In this document: positions 1-8,567 of the stretch, piece by piece
Position numbering within the stretch: position 1 is the stretch's first letter
How the letters are laid out: the number at the start of each line of letters is the position of its first letter
From: Meiothermus taiwanensis DSM 14542
Lineage (GTDB): Bacteria > Deinococcota > Deinococci > Deinococcales > Thermaceae
Length of the DNA stretch: 64,000 nucleotides
Reading direction: 5' to 3'
Assembly (NCBI GenBank): GCA_000482765.1
Contig: AXWR01000008.1
Location: 32,928 to 96,927 of the forward strand
Position numbers and translations under genes: made by a program
Notes under the pieces: generated by a model
The model's database searches: none
The model's input: only the letters and a program-made list of their open reading frames with translations
What the model was told of the DNA's origin: nothing

Positions 1-329
1 CAGCAGGGGTTCCAGATCGAGCTCGAGGCCCGAGAGACCTTTGCCGCTGCTGCGCTCGCCAAAACCGATGAGCTGGGTTGCCGAGAGGCCCAGCGGATGC
101 AGCCGCGCATCCTCAGGGGTGCTCAGGGCCAGGGGGGTGCCATCGGCGGCCTCCAGACGGCCCCGCACAACAGGCGTTTCAGAGACCTGGCTGGCCCGCA
201 GCGATAGGCTGGGTGCGTTGTGCCACAGGATGTAGAAACCATAGCCCAGACCCAGGACGAAAGCGACCAGGGCCAGAAGCACCACCCAGCCGCGGTTCAG
301 GGTGGCCTGTTGTTGGGTGTTGAGGTGGT

Positions 330-333
<4 letters not shown>
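1..333 (-). CDS. ftsI: Penicillin-binding protein FtsI-like, N-terminal part (runs off the window)
   Basis: Septal peptidoglycan transpeptidase of the division machinery, seen only for its first 111 residues. The start is ATG at 333, overlapping the stop of the ftsL-like gene by ATGA. Residues about 14-36 form one membrane segment (WVVLLALVAFVLGLGYGF region). The stretch VRGRLEAADGTPLA at about 55-68 matches the conserved N-terminal motif of class B penicillin-binding proteins. The transpeptidase domain lies outside the window. The dcw order mraZ, rsmH, ftsL, ftsI supports FtsI over another class B enzyme. Confidence 0.85.
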
Positions 334-1519
<1,186 letters not shown>

Positions 1520-1954
1520 TCATCCGATCAGGCCGCGCAGGGCTTCGGGGGTGGTGGGGTTCTCCACGAACTTGGTGATGGCAGCCCACCAACGTTGCTC
1601 GCTCCAAAGCTCCAGGCGGGTGGGTGCGCCCACCACCACGGCTTCGTTGGTATCCTCGAGGCCGGCAAACTTGCGCAAGGGCGGAGGAATGGTCACCCTC
1701 GAGGCGTTGTCCATCTGGGTTTTATGAGCCCCCGAATATAAAAAGCGCACCAGCTCCTGGGCTTCCCGGTCGATGAGTGGAACGTTCTGCAGCTGGCGCT
1801 CGATATTGCTCCAGGCCAGCAGGGGGTACATGTACAAGCAGCCCTCGAGGCCCCGGGTGATCACCACCCCATCCTCGATAAACGAGCGGAAGGATTGGGG
1901 TATTACCACCCTACCCTTGTCATCGAGGCTATACTGGTACTCACCGAAGGGCAT
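1520..1954 (-). CDS. mraZ: Transcriptional regulator MraZ
   Basis: 144-residue regulator of the dcw cluster, with two AbrB/SpoVT-like swapped-hairpin repeats: YSLDDKGRVVIP near residue 8 and TQMDNASRVTIP near residue 79. MraZ forms a ring and binds GTGGG direct repeats in its own promoter. Such repeats lie upstream at 2052-2097, so autoregulation is expected. The start at 1954 has GGGAGA about 8 nt upstream. It is the first gene of the operon and the host gene nearest the prophage left end. Confidence 0.95.
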   Translation of the reverse strand: MPFGEYQYSLDDKGRVVIPQSFRSFIEDGVVITRGLEGCLYMYPLLAWSNIERQLQNVPLIDREAQELVRFLYSGAHKTQMDNASRVTIPPPLRKFAGLEDTNEAVVVGAPTRLELWSEQRWWAAITKFVENPTTPEALRGLIG

Positions 1955-2051
1955 TCCGCTTTCTCCCGCGCTGTTTCGACTGTTGGGCCCATCTCCCCAC
2001 GAGCGCTTCCCACCGGAGGTGCTGTTCTAGACCGTAATGTACCACGCAATC

Positions 2052-2097
2052 CCCACTTTTTACCACCACCTCCCACTTGTCTCCCACTTTTTCCCAC
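2052..2097 (-). promoter_or_regulatory. MraZ operator: four GTGGG boxes
   Basis: On the minus strand GTGGG occurs at 2097-2093, 2087-2083, 2076-2072 and 2056-2052, with steps of 10, 11 and 20 bp, that is, on one DNA face. A further GTGGG lies at 2127-2123. Arrays with about one helical turn of spacing are the known MraZ target. A weak -10-like TACATT lies just downstream (2041-2036), so bound MraZ could cover the promoter. Confidence 0.75.
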
Positions 2098-2172
2098 CTT
2101 CGATGTGCAAAATGGGCGGGATTCCCACCCGGCACATCTCGCCGAGGCCATGGCCTGCAGATGCTGTTCTGG

Positions 2173-2203
2173 ATAATAAAAATGCTATGATCCAGCCACA
2201 CAA
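2173..2203 (-). promoter_or_regulatory. Possible mraZ promoter abutting the prophage
   Basis: On the minus strand TATTAT (2178-2173, five of six consensus positions) has TTGTGT (2203-2198) 19 bp upstream. The -35 part lies within and beside the ACAAA target duplication, so it ends one base from the prophage at 2205. The spacer is long and a second candidate nearer mraZ exists (TACATT, 2041-2036), so the call is weak. Confidence 0.3.
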
Positions 2204-2204
2204 A
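2200..2204. repeat. Target-site duplication, left copy (ACAAA)
   Basis: ACAAA immediately precedes the 5'-TGT of the prophage left end. The identical five bases follow the right-end CA at 39266-39270. Five base pairs is the duplication length made by Mu. Confidence 0.9.
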
Positions 2205-2410
2205 TGTATTGCTACGAGATAAGCTTCAAAGAAGGGTTGCGGAACCGAAACAACCGGAAGCGTGCGGAAACGTGCGATAGGGACGCGAAAAAAAGCGAGT
2301 ACCGGGTGGAAGAAAGTGGGGGCATCCGGGACTTTGTGAAAAACGAGACGATTTCAAAATAGAACGACATAAAGGTGAAATTTGAAAACGATGAGAGTTA
2401 TAAAAACCGA
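2205..2410. repeat. Prophage left end (attL): transposase-site repeats
   Basis: Sites related to ACGACATAAAGGTGAAA lie on the plus strand at 2214 (ACGAGATAAGCTTCAAAG), 2343 (ACGAGACGATTTCAAAAT), 2364 (ACGACATAAAGGTGAAAT) and possibly 2388 (ACGATGAGAGTTATAAAA). The first is fixed at nine bases from the terminus; the others are 21-24 bp apart. This resembles the L1 and L2/L3 plan of Mu, with a long gap after L1. The sites match the right-end copies in inverted orientation. Confidence 0.75.
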
Positions 2411-2593
2411 GGACAAACAATATAGAACTGGGCCAGGGCATGCCTAAAAAACCCACCATAATGTCAAGGAAACCTAATCTGGCACGGCAAATAGGACACA
2501 TAGAAGCGCATACAGATAAACAGGGCTGTGAGCCCCGTGAAACATTATTGAACTGAATTTGGTATACCATGTATTGATTCCATCTTAATGTAA

Positions 2594-2736
2594 CTAAGGG
2601 GGGGTGCGGACAAAAATACGAATATCACAAAGTCATGCGGACAACGATTGGTATCGCAAAACTTGATAAATGAAGTGTATATCACAAATGTCCGCACCCC
2701 CTAGTGCGGACAGGGGTGCGGACAAGAGTGCGGACA
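2594..2736. repeat. TGCGGACA repeat cluster with a large inverted repeat
   Basis: TGCGGACA occurs directly at 2605, 2636, 2705, 2717 and 2729 and inverted at 2689-2696. The last three are spaced exactly 12 bp. The outer copies extend to an inverted repeat of about 16 bp (2594-2612 against 2689-2704, CTAAGGGGG and CTAGGGGG flanks). ATATCACAAA occurs inside each arm (2622 and 2680). The stretch 2205-2756 has no credible gene and is AT-rich around these repeats. Possible roles are repressor or transposase-enhancer binding; none is proven. Confidence 0.7.
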
Positions 2737-2756
2737 AATAAATATACAAAAACAGA

Positions 2757-3482
2757 CTAAGGGGAATCAGGCGACCTCACCTCAATCACCTTACCGACTA
2801 TTTCCTGAACAGAAGATGTGGGGATAACAGCAGGGTAGGAGTTATCAGAAGATGGGTTGGCACTTACCAAATAGTTGCCAGTGGAACCGTGCTTCAATAA
2901 CTTGCATACATAGCTACCATCAGCCAGGCGAGCGACAACCCTCGCACCAACCCTACCTTTATTTTGACAATCCACTATGATTACATCGCCATCACAAATC
3001 GGTTTTGGGCCAGCGCACATGGAGTTGCCCCTAACCTTGAAGGCCACCACGTTGCCTCGTAAAGCCAGATCCATATCTACTGGGACATATTTTTCTTGGA
3101 TATCTTCCTCTCTACCGCTACCAGCACCTACCCAACCAATAATCGGAACCTGTGGCCAGAGAGCATCGGTGTTCTCTAAATCGTCGTAAAACCGCTCGAT
3201 TAGGTAAACAAGCGGGACGTCTAGTGCCCTGGCGAGACGCCAAAGGGTTCGAATATCAGGGCGAACCCATGTGCCGGTATGCGATTGTCGTCCCACCATC
3301 GCAGTGCGAAGAGCGGTTCGACCTATGCCCCACTTGTCAGCCCACTCGTTGGGCCTCGAGACCCCGTCGCGCTTCATGGCGGCGAAGATTAAATCGTTGA
3401 CGGGTCCATTTAAGATCGGGTATTTTCTAGGTCTACCCATACCGATTGCGCCTATTTGATGTCGCTTGACCAAATGGCTCAT
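2757..3482 (-). CDS. Phage repressor, HTH plus LexA/S24 self-cleavage domain
   Basis: 241 residues. The N-terminal third looks like a helix-turn-helix region (about 44-64, WADKWGIGRTALRTAMVG). The C-terminal part is a LexA-type peptidase: Ala120-Gly121 in WVGAGSG as likely cleavage bond, Ser154 in RGNSM and Lys194 in YVCKLL as catalytic pair. Such repressors cleave themselves with RecA after DNA damage, so this prophage is probably SOS-inducible, unlike Mu. It is transcribed away from the ner-like gene. ATG 3482 lies inside the 31-bp palindrome and would be leaderless; ATG 3440 is an alternative start. Confidence 0.85.
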   Translation of the reverse strand: MSHLVKRHQIGAIGMGRPRKYPILNGPVNDLIFAAMKRDGVSRPNEWADKWGIGRTALRTAMVGRQSHTGTWVRPDIRTLWRLARALDVPLVYLIERFYDDLENTDALWPQVPIIGWVGAGSGREEDIQEKYVPVDMDLALRGNVVAFKVRGNSMCAGPKPICDGDVIIVDCQNKGRVGARVVARLADGSYVCKLLKHGSTGNYLVSANPSSDNSYPAVIPTSSVQEIVGKVIEVRSPDSP

Positions 3483-3519
3483 AGGAGATTATCATAATCT
3501 CCTATGAGAGAACACCCAA
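3466..3519. promoter_or_regulatory. Divergent promoter and operator palindrome of the lysogeny switch
   Basis: 3478-3508 is an inverted repeat with perfect 15-bp arms (CTCATAGGAGATTAT and its complement) around one base at 3493. Rightward promoter: TTGACC 3466-3471, 18 bp, TATCAT 3490-3495, ATG 3504. Leftward promoter: TTGGGT 3519-3514, 17 bp, TATGAT 3496-3491, ATG 3482. The -10 boxes overlap at the centre and the two ATG codons lie within the arms. Neither gene has a usable Shine-Dalgarno, so both mRNAs should be leaderless. A dimer bound here would block both promoters and cover both first codons. Confidence 0.8.
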
Positions 3520-3767
3520 GCGAAATTGCACAAGCTCTATCTGAGCTGATGGAGCGGCGCAAGATGAGTGCAAATGCGCTCAGTAGAGCTTCGGGTGTTG
3601 CAAATGGTTACATTTACGACCTGCTGTCCGGGAAGAAGGGGGAACAGATTGGGTTACACGTTTTACGCAGGCTTGCACAAGGTCTGCAGGTGAAAACTAG
3701 CTATCTGGTTCATCGTATCGAAAAAATCTCCTCGGAGAGAACCCATGCTACCAACAGACGAGCGTAA
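3504..3767 (+). CDS. Cro/Ner-like HTH regulator
   Basis: 87-residue XRE-family protein. IAQALSELMERRKMSANALSRASGVANGYIYDLLSGKK (about residues 7-45) is a Cro/CI-type five-helix fold with the turn at ALSRASGVANGYI. By position, facing the repressor and preceding the transposase, it should act like Mu Ner: repressor of the early and repressor promoters. Its ATG is inside the operator palindrome. It overlaps the muA frame by 23 nt, whose own site GGAGAG lies inside this gene. Confidence 0.8.
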   Translation: MREHPSEIAQALSELMERRKMSANALSRASGVANGYIYDLLSGKKGEQIGLHVLRRLAQGLQVKTSYLVHRIEKISSERTHATNRRA

Positions 3768-5817
3768 ACTTCCTCAGCTATGCACTACCAAAGAGATCGC
3801 GGCGGCCTGGGGTCGGAATGAACGGGTTGTACGACGCCTACAGTCTACCCCTGGAGTGTATTGCAAGCGAGTTATCGAGGAAGGTCGTTCGGTTTTGCTA
3901 TTCGACCCCACCACCATCGAGCAAGTCTGGGGCCCCCCAGTCAATCCTCTACCCAAACCCGAATCGGAGCCCACAACCGAGATAATCCTGCCCTCTCCCA
4001 CGGCAATCATCCACCAGGCAGCCAGCGCCAATGAACTAACCCCCAGCGCCTTAGCTAACCGGCCCAGACTGCCCGACTTGCGGCAGGTTGACCCCAATAG
4101 CCAGGCCCTGTGGAACCGCATTGAGGAACTGCGGCAGCGGTTGGCCCAGGCCCAGCGCGGCGAACGCACGCAAATCGTAGCGGCGTTTGCAAAAGCGGAG
4201 GGTGTATCACTAAAGACAGCGTATGCCTGGCTGAACATGGCGCCCCAGGCCTTTTTTAGGTGTCGCCGCGCCGACGCCGGCTCGTTACATATCCCCACCG
4301 AGCTGGTGGAAGCTACCACCAGCCTATGGCTACACCATCCCAAAGCCAGCGCCTGGATGATTCACCGCTGGCTCCAGATAGCGAACCCCGACATCCTTAT
4401 ATATAAGCGCGGGAACTACGAGCGGCGATTCAGCGTTCGGGGGGTGCGGGACATCCGCAAACGCCTCGAGGCCAACCCCATCACACGGGCCGCTCTGATG
4501 AATGAGGATGAGCGCCGGGAGTTTATTCGTACCTGGTCGGGCGCAGTAGTGGCCACGTACCCCAATGAACTGTGGCAGATGGACATGACCCGCTGCGATA
4601 CGTTCGTGTGGGGCTACGCCCGGCCCACAGACACCGAGCCCAGCGCCTTCCGCCTGCGCATCCACGACTGCATCGATCACTACACCGGCGCCATCCCTGC
4701 CCTGGTCTTCTCCCGGGAGGAAAGCCGGCGCCCCACTACCCGCCTCCTGATCCTGGGATTGTTCCCCAAACCCGGCGGATGGAACATATACGGGAAGCCC
4801 ACGCGGATATACCACGACAACGGCTCCGCCTATATCGCCGAGGCCACCCAGCGCGGCCTGGCCACCCTGGGCATCGAGACCAGCACGTCCCCGGCCTGGG
4901 TGAGCCACACCCGGGGCAAGGTAGAAAATTTTCACAAGTTATTCCATGCCTGGGAGCGTACTCTCCCCGGCTATGCAGGGGAGGATGCCAGCCAGCGCAA
5001 CGACTGGGAGCTGGCCCGGCTGATCCAGAACACCCGCACCTGGTGGGAGAAGGGGTGCCCGCCCGAGGCTGACCCGGGCAGGGGCAATCGGCTCCTGTTG
5101 GAGGACGAGTACAAGCAAGAGGCCCTGAACTGGCTGCAAAACGACTACCACGCACGGATTCTGCCCGGGGGCTATACCCGAGCCGAACTGTTCCTGCGGG
5201 AAGTTCCCGCCGAGACCCAGATTCAGTACAACCTGCGCGACCTGCTGGAGATTTTCGCCGAGAGTGACGAACGCACCGTGACCGGCAACGGCGAGATTCG
5301 CTGGAAGAACCAGCGCTACACCCTGCCCGACGGCAGCCTGATGCTCTACCAGAACCGCACGGTGGTGGTTACCGAGTTCGAGCACCCGCTCACCGGGGAA
5401 GCGGTCGTTAACCTATATATACGCCAACCCGACGGGGGCTTGCTCGAGCTGGGCCAGGCCATCCCTGCCCCCGAAAATGCACTTTCCCCGGAGGCCAAAA
5501 CGCAGCGCCGGGCGAACAAAACTGCCATCAAGGAACTGTTCGCCCAGGCCGAGGCCTTCCGCCAGCAGTACCTCAACCCGAGCTGGCGACAGGATGCCGT
5601 CCTGGCCAAAGGGCAACCCGCAGAGCCGATCACCCTGGAGCTGCGCGGGCCTAAAGCCGAACTGAGACGCGAGACCCCGGCCCAGGCCGCCCTCAAAGCC
5701 GCCGAAAGCCAGGCCGAACTGATCGAGAAGATGCGCCAGAGCGACAACCCGTTGAGCCGCGCCCTGGCGAACCTAGGTATGGGCACATCGGCCCCCGATC
5801 CCTTTGGAGAGGAGTAA
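3745..5817 (+). CDS. MuA-type DDE transposase
   Basis: 690 residues, close to Mu A (663). Residues about 14-62 form a winged-helix-like DNA-binding region (TTKEIAAAWGRNERVVRRL). About 125-245 hold further helical DNA-binding domains. The core has Asp280 (WQMDMT), Asp358 (YHDNGSAY) and Glu394 (KVENFHK). The last two are 35 residues apart, the retroviral DD35E spacing, shorter than in Mu A. The C-terminal tail is charged and should contact MuB. It cuts and joins the ends at 2205 and 39265. Start ATG 3745 has GGAGAG upstream. Confidence 0.95.
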   Translation: MLPTDERKLPQLCTTKEIAAAWGRNERVVRRLQSTPGVYCKRVIEEGRSVLLFDPTTIEQVWGPPVNPLPKPESEPTTEIILPSPTAIIHQAASANELTPSALANRPRLPDLRQVDPNSQALWNRIEELRQRLAQAQRGERTQIVAAFAKAEGVSLKTAYAWLNMAPQAFFRCRRADAGSLHIPTELVEATTSLWLHHPKASAWMIHRWLQIANPDILIYKRGNYERRFSVRGVRDIRKRLEANPITRAALMNEDERREFIRTWSGAVVATYPNELWQMDMTRCDTFVWGYARPTDTEPSAFRLRIHDCIDHYTGAIPALVFSREESRRPTTRLLILGLFPKPGGWNIYGKPTRIYHDNGSAYIAEATQRGLATLGIETSTSPAWVSHTRGKVENFHKLFHAWERTLPGYAGEDASQRNDWELARLIQNTRTWWEKGCPPEADPGRGNRLLLEDEYKQEALNWLQNDYHARILPGGYTRAELFLREVPAETQIQYNLRDLLEIFAESDERTVTGNGEIRWKNQRYTLPDGSLMLYQNRTVVVTEFEHPLTGEAVVNLYIRQPDGGLLELGQAIPAPENALSPEAKTQRRANKTAIKELFAQAEAFRQQYLNPSWRQDAVLAKGQPAEPITLELRGPKAELRRETPAQAALKAAESQAELIEKMRQSDNPLSRALANLGMGTSAPDPFGEE

Positions 5818-5845
5818 TCGAGGGCCGTGCCGAAAGGAGATAGGG

Positions 5846-6652
5846 ATGACAGAACCTATTTTGGGATCGTTGGAGCTGATTCGTCAAGCCATCGCCCAGG
5901 CGGTGGGAGAGGGCATCATCGTGCCGGAAGACCGGCCCGACCTGATGGCCACCACTGCTACCCGCACCATTAGCGAGCGGGTGCGCTTCGGCCTCAAGCG
6001 CCAGTTCAAGTTCGTGTTGGTGCACGGGCCCGCCGGGGTGGGCAAGACCGCCACCCTGAAGCACCTGGCCGAGCAGGTGGGCGGGGCCTACATCCGCTGT
6101 TACCCCGACTTCTCGGCCCCCGCGCTGGTGCGGGCCACCGCGGAACGCCTGCAGATCACCCAGGTGGAACGCTATCACGTGCTGCTGGGCATTGTGGTGG
6201 AGAGCCTGCGGCGCAATCCCCGGCTGATCATCTTGGACGACATCGAAAACGTGCCGCGCAGCACCCTGGGCACAGCGAAGTACCTGGCCGACGAGACCGG
6301 GAGTACGGTGGTGCTCTGCACGATGGACGAGTACGTGCCCCTGGTGCGGCGTTTCCGCGACATCGAGAGCCGCATCGGCATTGTGGTGCAGGCCATGCCG
6401 TTGAAACAGGCCGAGTTTGCCAAGCTCTATGCCCAGAGCGGTTTTAGTCCCGCCACCCTCAAAGCTATCTACGCCCACACCGGCGGGGTGATGCGGGACA
6501 TCGAAAACCTGGTGCGGAGCCTGGACGACGCCCTCGAGGTGCTGAATGCCGAAGCCCCCGAGGGCCAGCCCCAGTTCACCCGCGGCCACATCGAACCGCA
6601 AAACGTGGACGAGGCCGCCGCCCTACTGAACCTGGCAGGAGGAAACCGATGA
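5846..6652 (+). CDS. MuB-type AAA+ target-selection ATPase
   Basis: 268 residues. Walker A is GPAGVGKT at 61-68 and Walker B LIILDD ends at Asp130-Asp131. MuB polymerises on DNA with ATP, selects the target and activates MuA. An upstream in-frame start at 5804 was rejected: ATG 5846 has AAGGAGATAGGG before it and begins a normal N-terminus. The gene follows muA by 28 bp. Its TGA overlaps the next ATG. Confidence 0.93.
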   Translation: MTEPILGSLELIRQAIAQAVGEGIIVPEDRPDLMATTATRTISERVRFGLKRQFKFVLVHGPAGVGKTATLKHLAEQVGGAYIRCYPDFSAPALVRATAERLQITQVERYHVLLGIVVESLRRNPRLIILDDIENVPRSTLGTAKYLADETGSTVVLCTMDEYVPLVRRFRDIESRIGIVVQAMPLKQAEFAKLYAQSGFSPATLKAIYAHTGGVMRDIENLVRSLDDALEVLNAEAPEGQPQFTRGHIEPQNVDEAAALLNLAGGNR

Positions 6653-6747
6653 AGAGACCCTATACCTGGATGGACTTGGCTCGGGATATCGCCACCGGCG
6701 CCTTTGGCGCAGGCATCATCATCTCGATCGTCTACTGGGGGATGTAA
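6649..6747 (+). CDS. Small single-pass membrane peptide
   Basis: 32 residues, start MKRPYTWMDLARD. One membrane helix follows (about 14-31, IATGAFGAGIIISIVYWG). ATG overlaps the muB stop, AGGAGG lies 5-10 nt upstream inside muB, and its TAA overlaps the next ATG (TAATG), so it is embedded in the early operon. Function unknown. Confidence 0.6.
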   Translation: MKRPYTWMDLARDIATGAFGAGIIISIVYWGM

Positions 6748-7133
6748 TGGCACGCCGGCACCTCAGCGGACGGAACAAGCAGCAACTACCCAAGAGCGTG
6801 ACCGACGACCGGGGCGAGGAAATCCCCGTGTCCAAGGACGCCGGCACCTTCATCTACCTCAGCGAGGATGGCGAGACCTGGCCCAAACGCCCCCTGGTGG
6901 GCCTGCCGCTGGATCTGGCGTGGCTGCAGATCGGGGATGTTTTGCAGCTAAAAGACCTACGGCCTGGTTTTTTTATGGGCCAGTTATCTCCTGTGAGATT
7001 AGTGGATGTGCGCATAGAAATCCTAATCCACCCCGGCAAGTGGGGACAGGTGAGGCGGAATGTACTCGCCGTGCCCGCTGAAACGGATGACGAGTACATA
7101 ACCGCTGTACAGGAGGGAGTTAACCGTGCTTGA
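6747..7133 (+). CDS. Early phage protein of unknown function
   Basis: 128 residues, basic at the start (MARRHLSGRNKQQ), then a beta-rich body with FIYLSEDGETW and LQIGDVLQLKDLRPG. No known family was recognised. It begins on the TAATG overlap with the membrane peptide and ends inside the next gene. The part around 6940-7020 is richer in A+T than the genes around it. Confidence 0.65.
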   Translation: MARRHLSGRNKQQLPKSVTDDRGEEIPVSKDAGTFIYLSEDGETWPKRPLVGLPLDLAWLQIGDVLQLKDLRPGFFMGQLSPVRLVDVRIEILIHPGKWGQVRRNVLAVPAETDDEYITAVQEGVNRA

Positions 7134-7560
7134 CCCCCAAACGCAACAACACATCACTCGCCTGCTGGCCCTACCCCGGGAGATTGCCCGGGTAGGGCGG
7201 CAACTGACCGCGCTCAGGGCCGAAAAGCGCGACCTGGAAGACGACCTGAAGAAGCGGGCGGCCCAGGCCCGCCTGCTGGCCCGCAAGACCCCTGAGTTTG
7301 CCGCTTTGACCAGGGCCTCCGCCCAGGAGGACTTCCTGACGGTGGCCGTATTCGAGGACATCCAGTGGGAGGAGGACAACAAGCGACTGAAACAACTGCA
7401 AGCCGCCATCGACAAGCTCCAGGTGGAGAAAGACGAACTCCAGGACGAGCACCAGAGCCTGCGGGCCGCCCTGGAAGGCAAATACGCCGAACTGCTGGAG
7501 CGTGTGCTGACCGAGGTGAAGCTGGCCAATCAGCTCTCCACCGGGCGCCCGCTGGCCTGA
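7126..7560 (+). CDS. Coiled-coil early protein
   Basis: 144 residues, nearly all helical and charged. Heptads run from about 15-55 (IARVGRQLTALRAEKRDLEDDLKKRA) and 85-130 (RLKQLQAAIDKLQVEKDELQ). GTG start at 7126 with AGGAGGG 9 nt upstream. In Mu this area encodes Gam, a host-nuclease inhibitor with long helices, but no Gam motif is visible, so that link is only positional. Confidence 0.65.
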   Translation: MLDPQTQQHITRLLALPREIARVGRQLTALRAEKRDLEDDLKKRAAQARLLARKTPEFAALTRASAQEDFLTVAVFEDIQWEEDNKRLKQLQAAIDKLQVEKDELQDEHQSLRAALEGKYAELLERVLTEVKLANQLSTGRPLA

Positions 7561-7573
7561 GAGGGGGGTAAGT

Positions 7574-7801
7574 GTGACGTTCTCTATGCGGGAGCTCATT
7601 GCCGAAGTAGACCGCGAGCTGGCGCTGCGCCGAAACGTGTACCGCCAGCGTGTTCGGGCGGGCAAGATGCACCGCCACGACGCCGAGGCCCAGTACCTGC
7701 GGATGGTGGCCATCCGCCGGTTGCTGACCAATCAGGCCGACACCGCCATCGAGGTTCCCGATGAAGCCGAAATCATCGCCGGCCTTTACGGAGCGGCCTA
7801 G
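7574..7801 (+). CDS. Small early phage protein
   Basis: 75 residues with a helical REL-V-REL-RRNVYRQRV pattern (MRELIAEVDRELALRRNVYRQRV) often seen in short phage proteins of unknown role. GTG 7574 has AGGGGGG upstream; ATG 7586 is possible. It overlaps the next gene by 41 nt. Confidence 0.6.
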   Translation: MTFSMRELIAEVDRELALRRNVYRQRVRAGKMHRHDAEAQYLRMVAIRRLLTNQADTAIEVPDEAEIIAGLYGAA

Positions 7802-8216
7802 CCACCGCGATCCAGACCTGCGGCCCTTGTGGGGCGAAACCGAGCGCCCCAAAAGCCGCACCCGCACCGACAAAAGTGCCACCATTGCCAAGATCGCCGA
7901 AATTGCCAGGAGGAAAACCATGCACAAGCGCCAGTCGTTTGAAGCCAGCCAGGAGGCCCTGGAGCGCGTCGTGACCTATACCGCCGAGGACTACCTCAAC
8001 TTCTCGTTGCAAAGCATTGCCTCGGAATTGCTCGACCACGCCCGCGAGCTCCGCGAGACCCGCACTGTTGAGCCCATTCTGCTCAAGAACCTGACCCGCC
8101 GCCTGATGGCCTGCTACCTGGTGGCCTCGGACATCCAGGCCGGCGAGACCTCGACCGAGAAAGCCCTGGAAACCCTGCGGAACCCGCACCGGATGCGGGG
8201 GGTGGAGCTGCCCTGA
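7761..8216 (+). CDS. Early phage protein of unknown function
   Basis: 151 residues. ATG 7920 has a strong AGGAGG, but codons 7800-7919 in the same frame have strongly G/C-biased third positions, so the gene likely begins at or near ATG 7761; two products are possible. The C-terminal half is helical (ALERVVTYTAEDYLNFSLQ). Its TGA overlaps the next ATG. Confidence 0.6.
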   Translation: MKPKSSPAFTERPSHRDPDLRPLWGETERPKSRTRTDKSATIAKIAEIARRKTMHKRQSFEASQEALERVVTYTAEDYLNFSLQSIASELLDHARELRETRTVEPILLKNLTRRLMACYLVASDIQAGETSTEKALETLRNPHRMRGVELP

Positions 8217-8341
8217 TGGAGCTGCTTTGGTTTGCTTTCGGCCTTGTAAGCGGAGGCCTGCTGGGCGTGCTCCTGATGGCCATCCTGGCGGTCTCCGGCT
8301 ACCACAGCCGCCGGGAGGAGGAACGCCATGACCAGCCTTGA
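8216..8341 (+). CDS. Small single-pass membrane protein
   Basis: 41 residues. The first 27 form a glycine- and leucine-rich membrane helix (WFAFGLVSGGLLGVLLMAILAV), followed by a charged tail HSRREEERHDQP. It starts on a TGATG overlap and overlaps the next gene by 14 nt. Unknown role; it could be an accessory lysis or superinfection-exclusion peptide. Confidence 0.55.
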   Translation: MELLWFAFGLVSGGLLGVLLMAILAVSGYHSRREEERHDQP

Positions 8342-8567
8342 CCGCATCTATGCCCGCAACCTGACCCCCACCCAGGCCCGCCACTATGGGCGCCTCTGCG
8401 AGATGAACGGCAACTACTACGGGGCCCAGCTCTACGCCGATGTGGCCGAGGCCCTGGAGGCCGCCCAGCGCATCCGCTGCACGATGGCACTGCAGGGTTA
8501 CATCTGCCCCACCTGCGGCAACACCGGGAGGCTGGATGACATTCCCTGTTTCCACTGTGCAGCTTGA
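8328..8567 (+). CDS. Small zinc-ribbon protein
   Basis: 79 residues. A C-terminal CPTCG (about 63-67) and CFHC (about 74-77) make a four-cysteine zinc ribbon. The N-terminal half is helical (TPTQARHYGRLCEMNG). GGGAGGAGG lies upstream inside the preceding gene. Probably binds nucleic acid or protein; exact role unknown. Confidence 0.65.
   Translation: MTSLDRIYARNLTPTQARHYGRLCEMNGNYYGAQLYADVAEALEAAQRIRCTMALQGYICPTCGNTGRLDDIPCFHCAA

Noticed and set aside
2331..2340. Alternative left end at TGTGAAAAACG (2335)
   Set aside because: The five bases before it (GACTT) do not match the right flank, whereas 2205 gives a perfect ACAAA duplication and the same nine-base offset to the first site.
2226..2570. 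114-codon minus-strand frame in the prophage left end
   Set aside because: It overlaps the transposase-site repeats, has Cys- and Phe-rich composition without domain pattern, and lacks a ribosome site.
2605..2736. TGCGGACA repeats as a CRISPR array
   Set aside because: The 8-base repeats with 4-50 bp gaps and one inverted copy do not fit CRISPR repeat and spacer lengths. No CRISPR array or cas gene was seen in the window.
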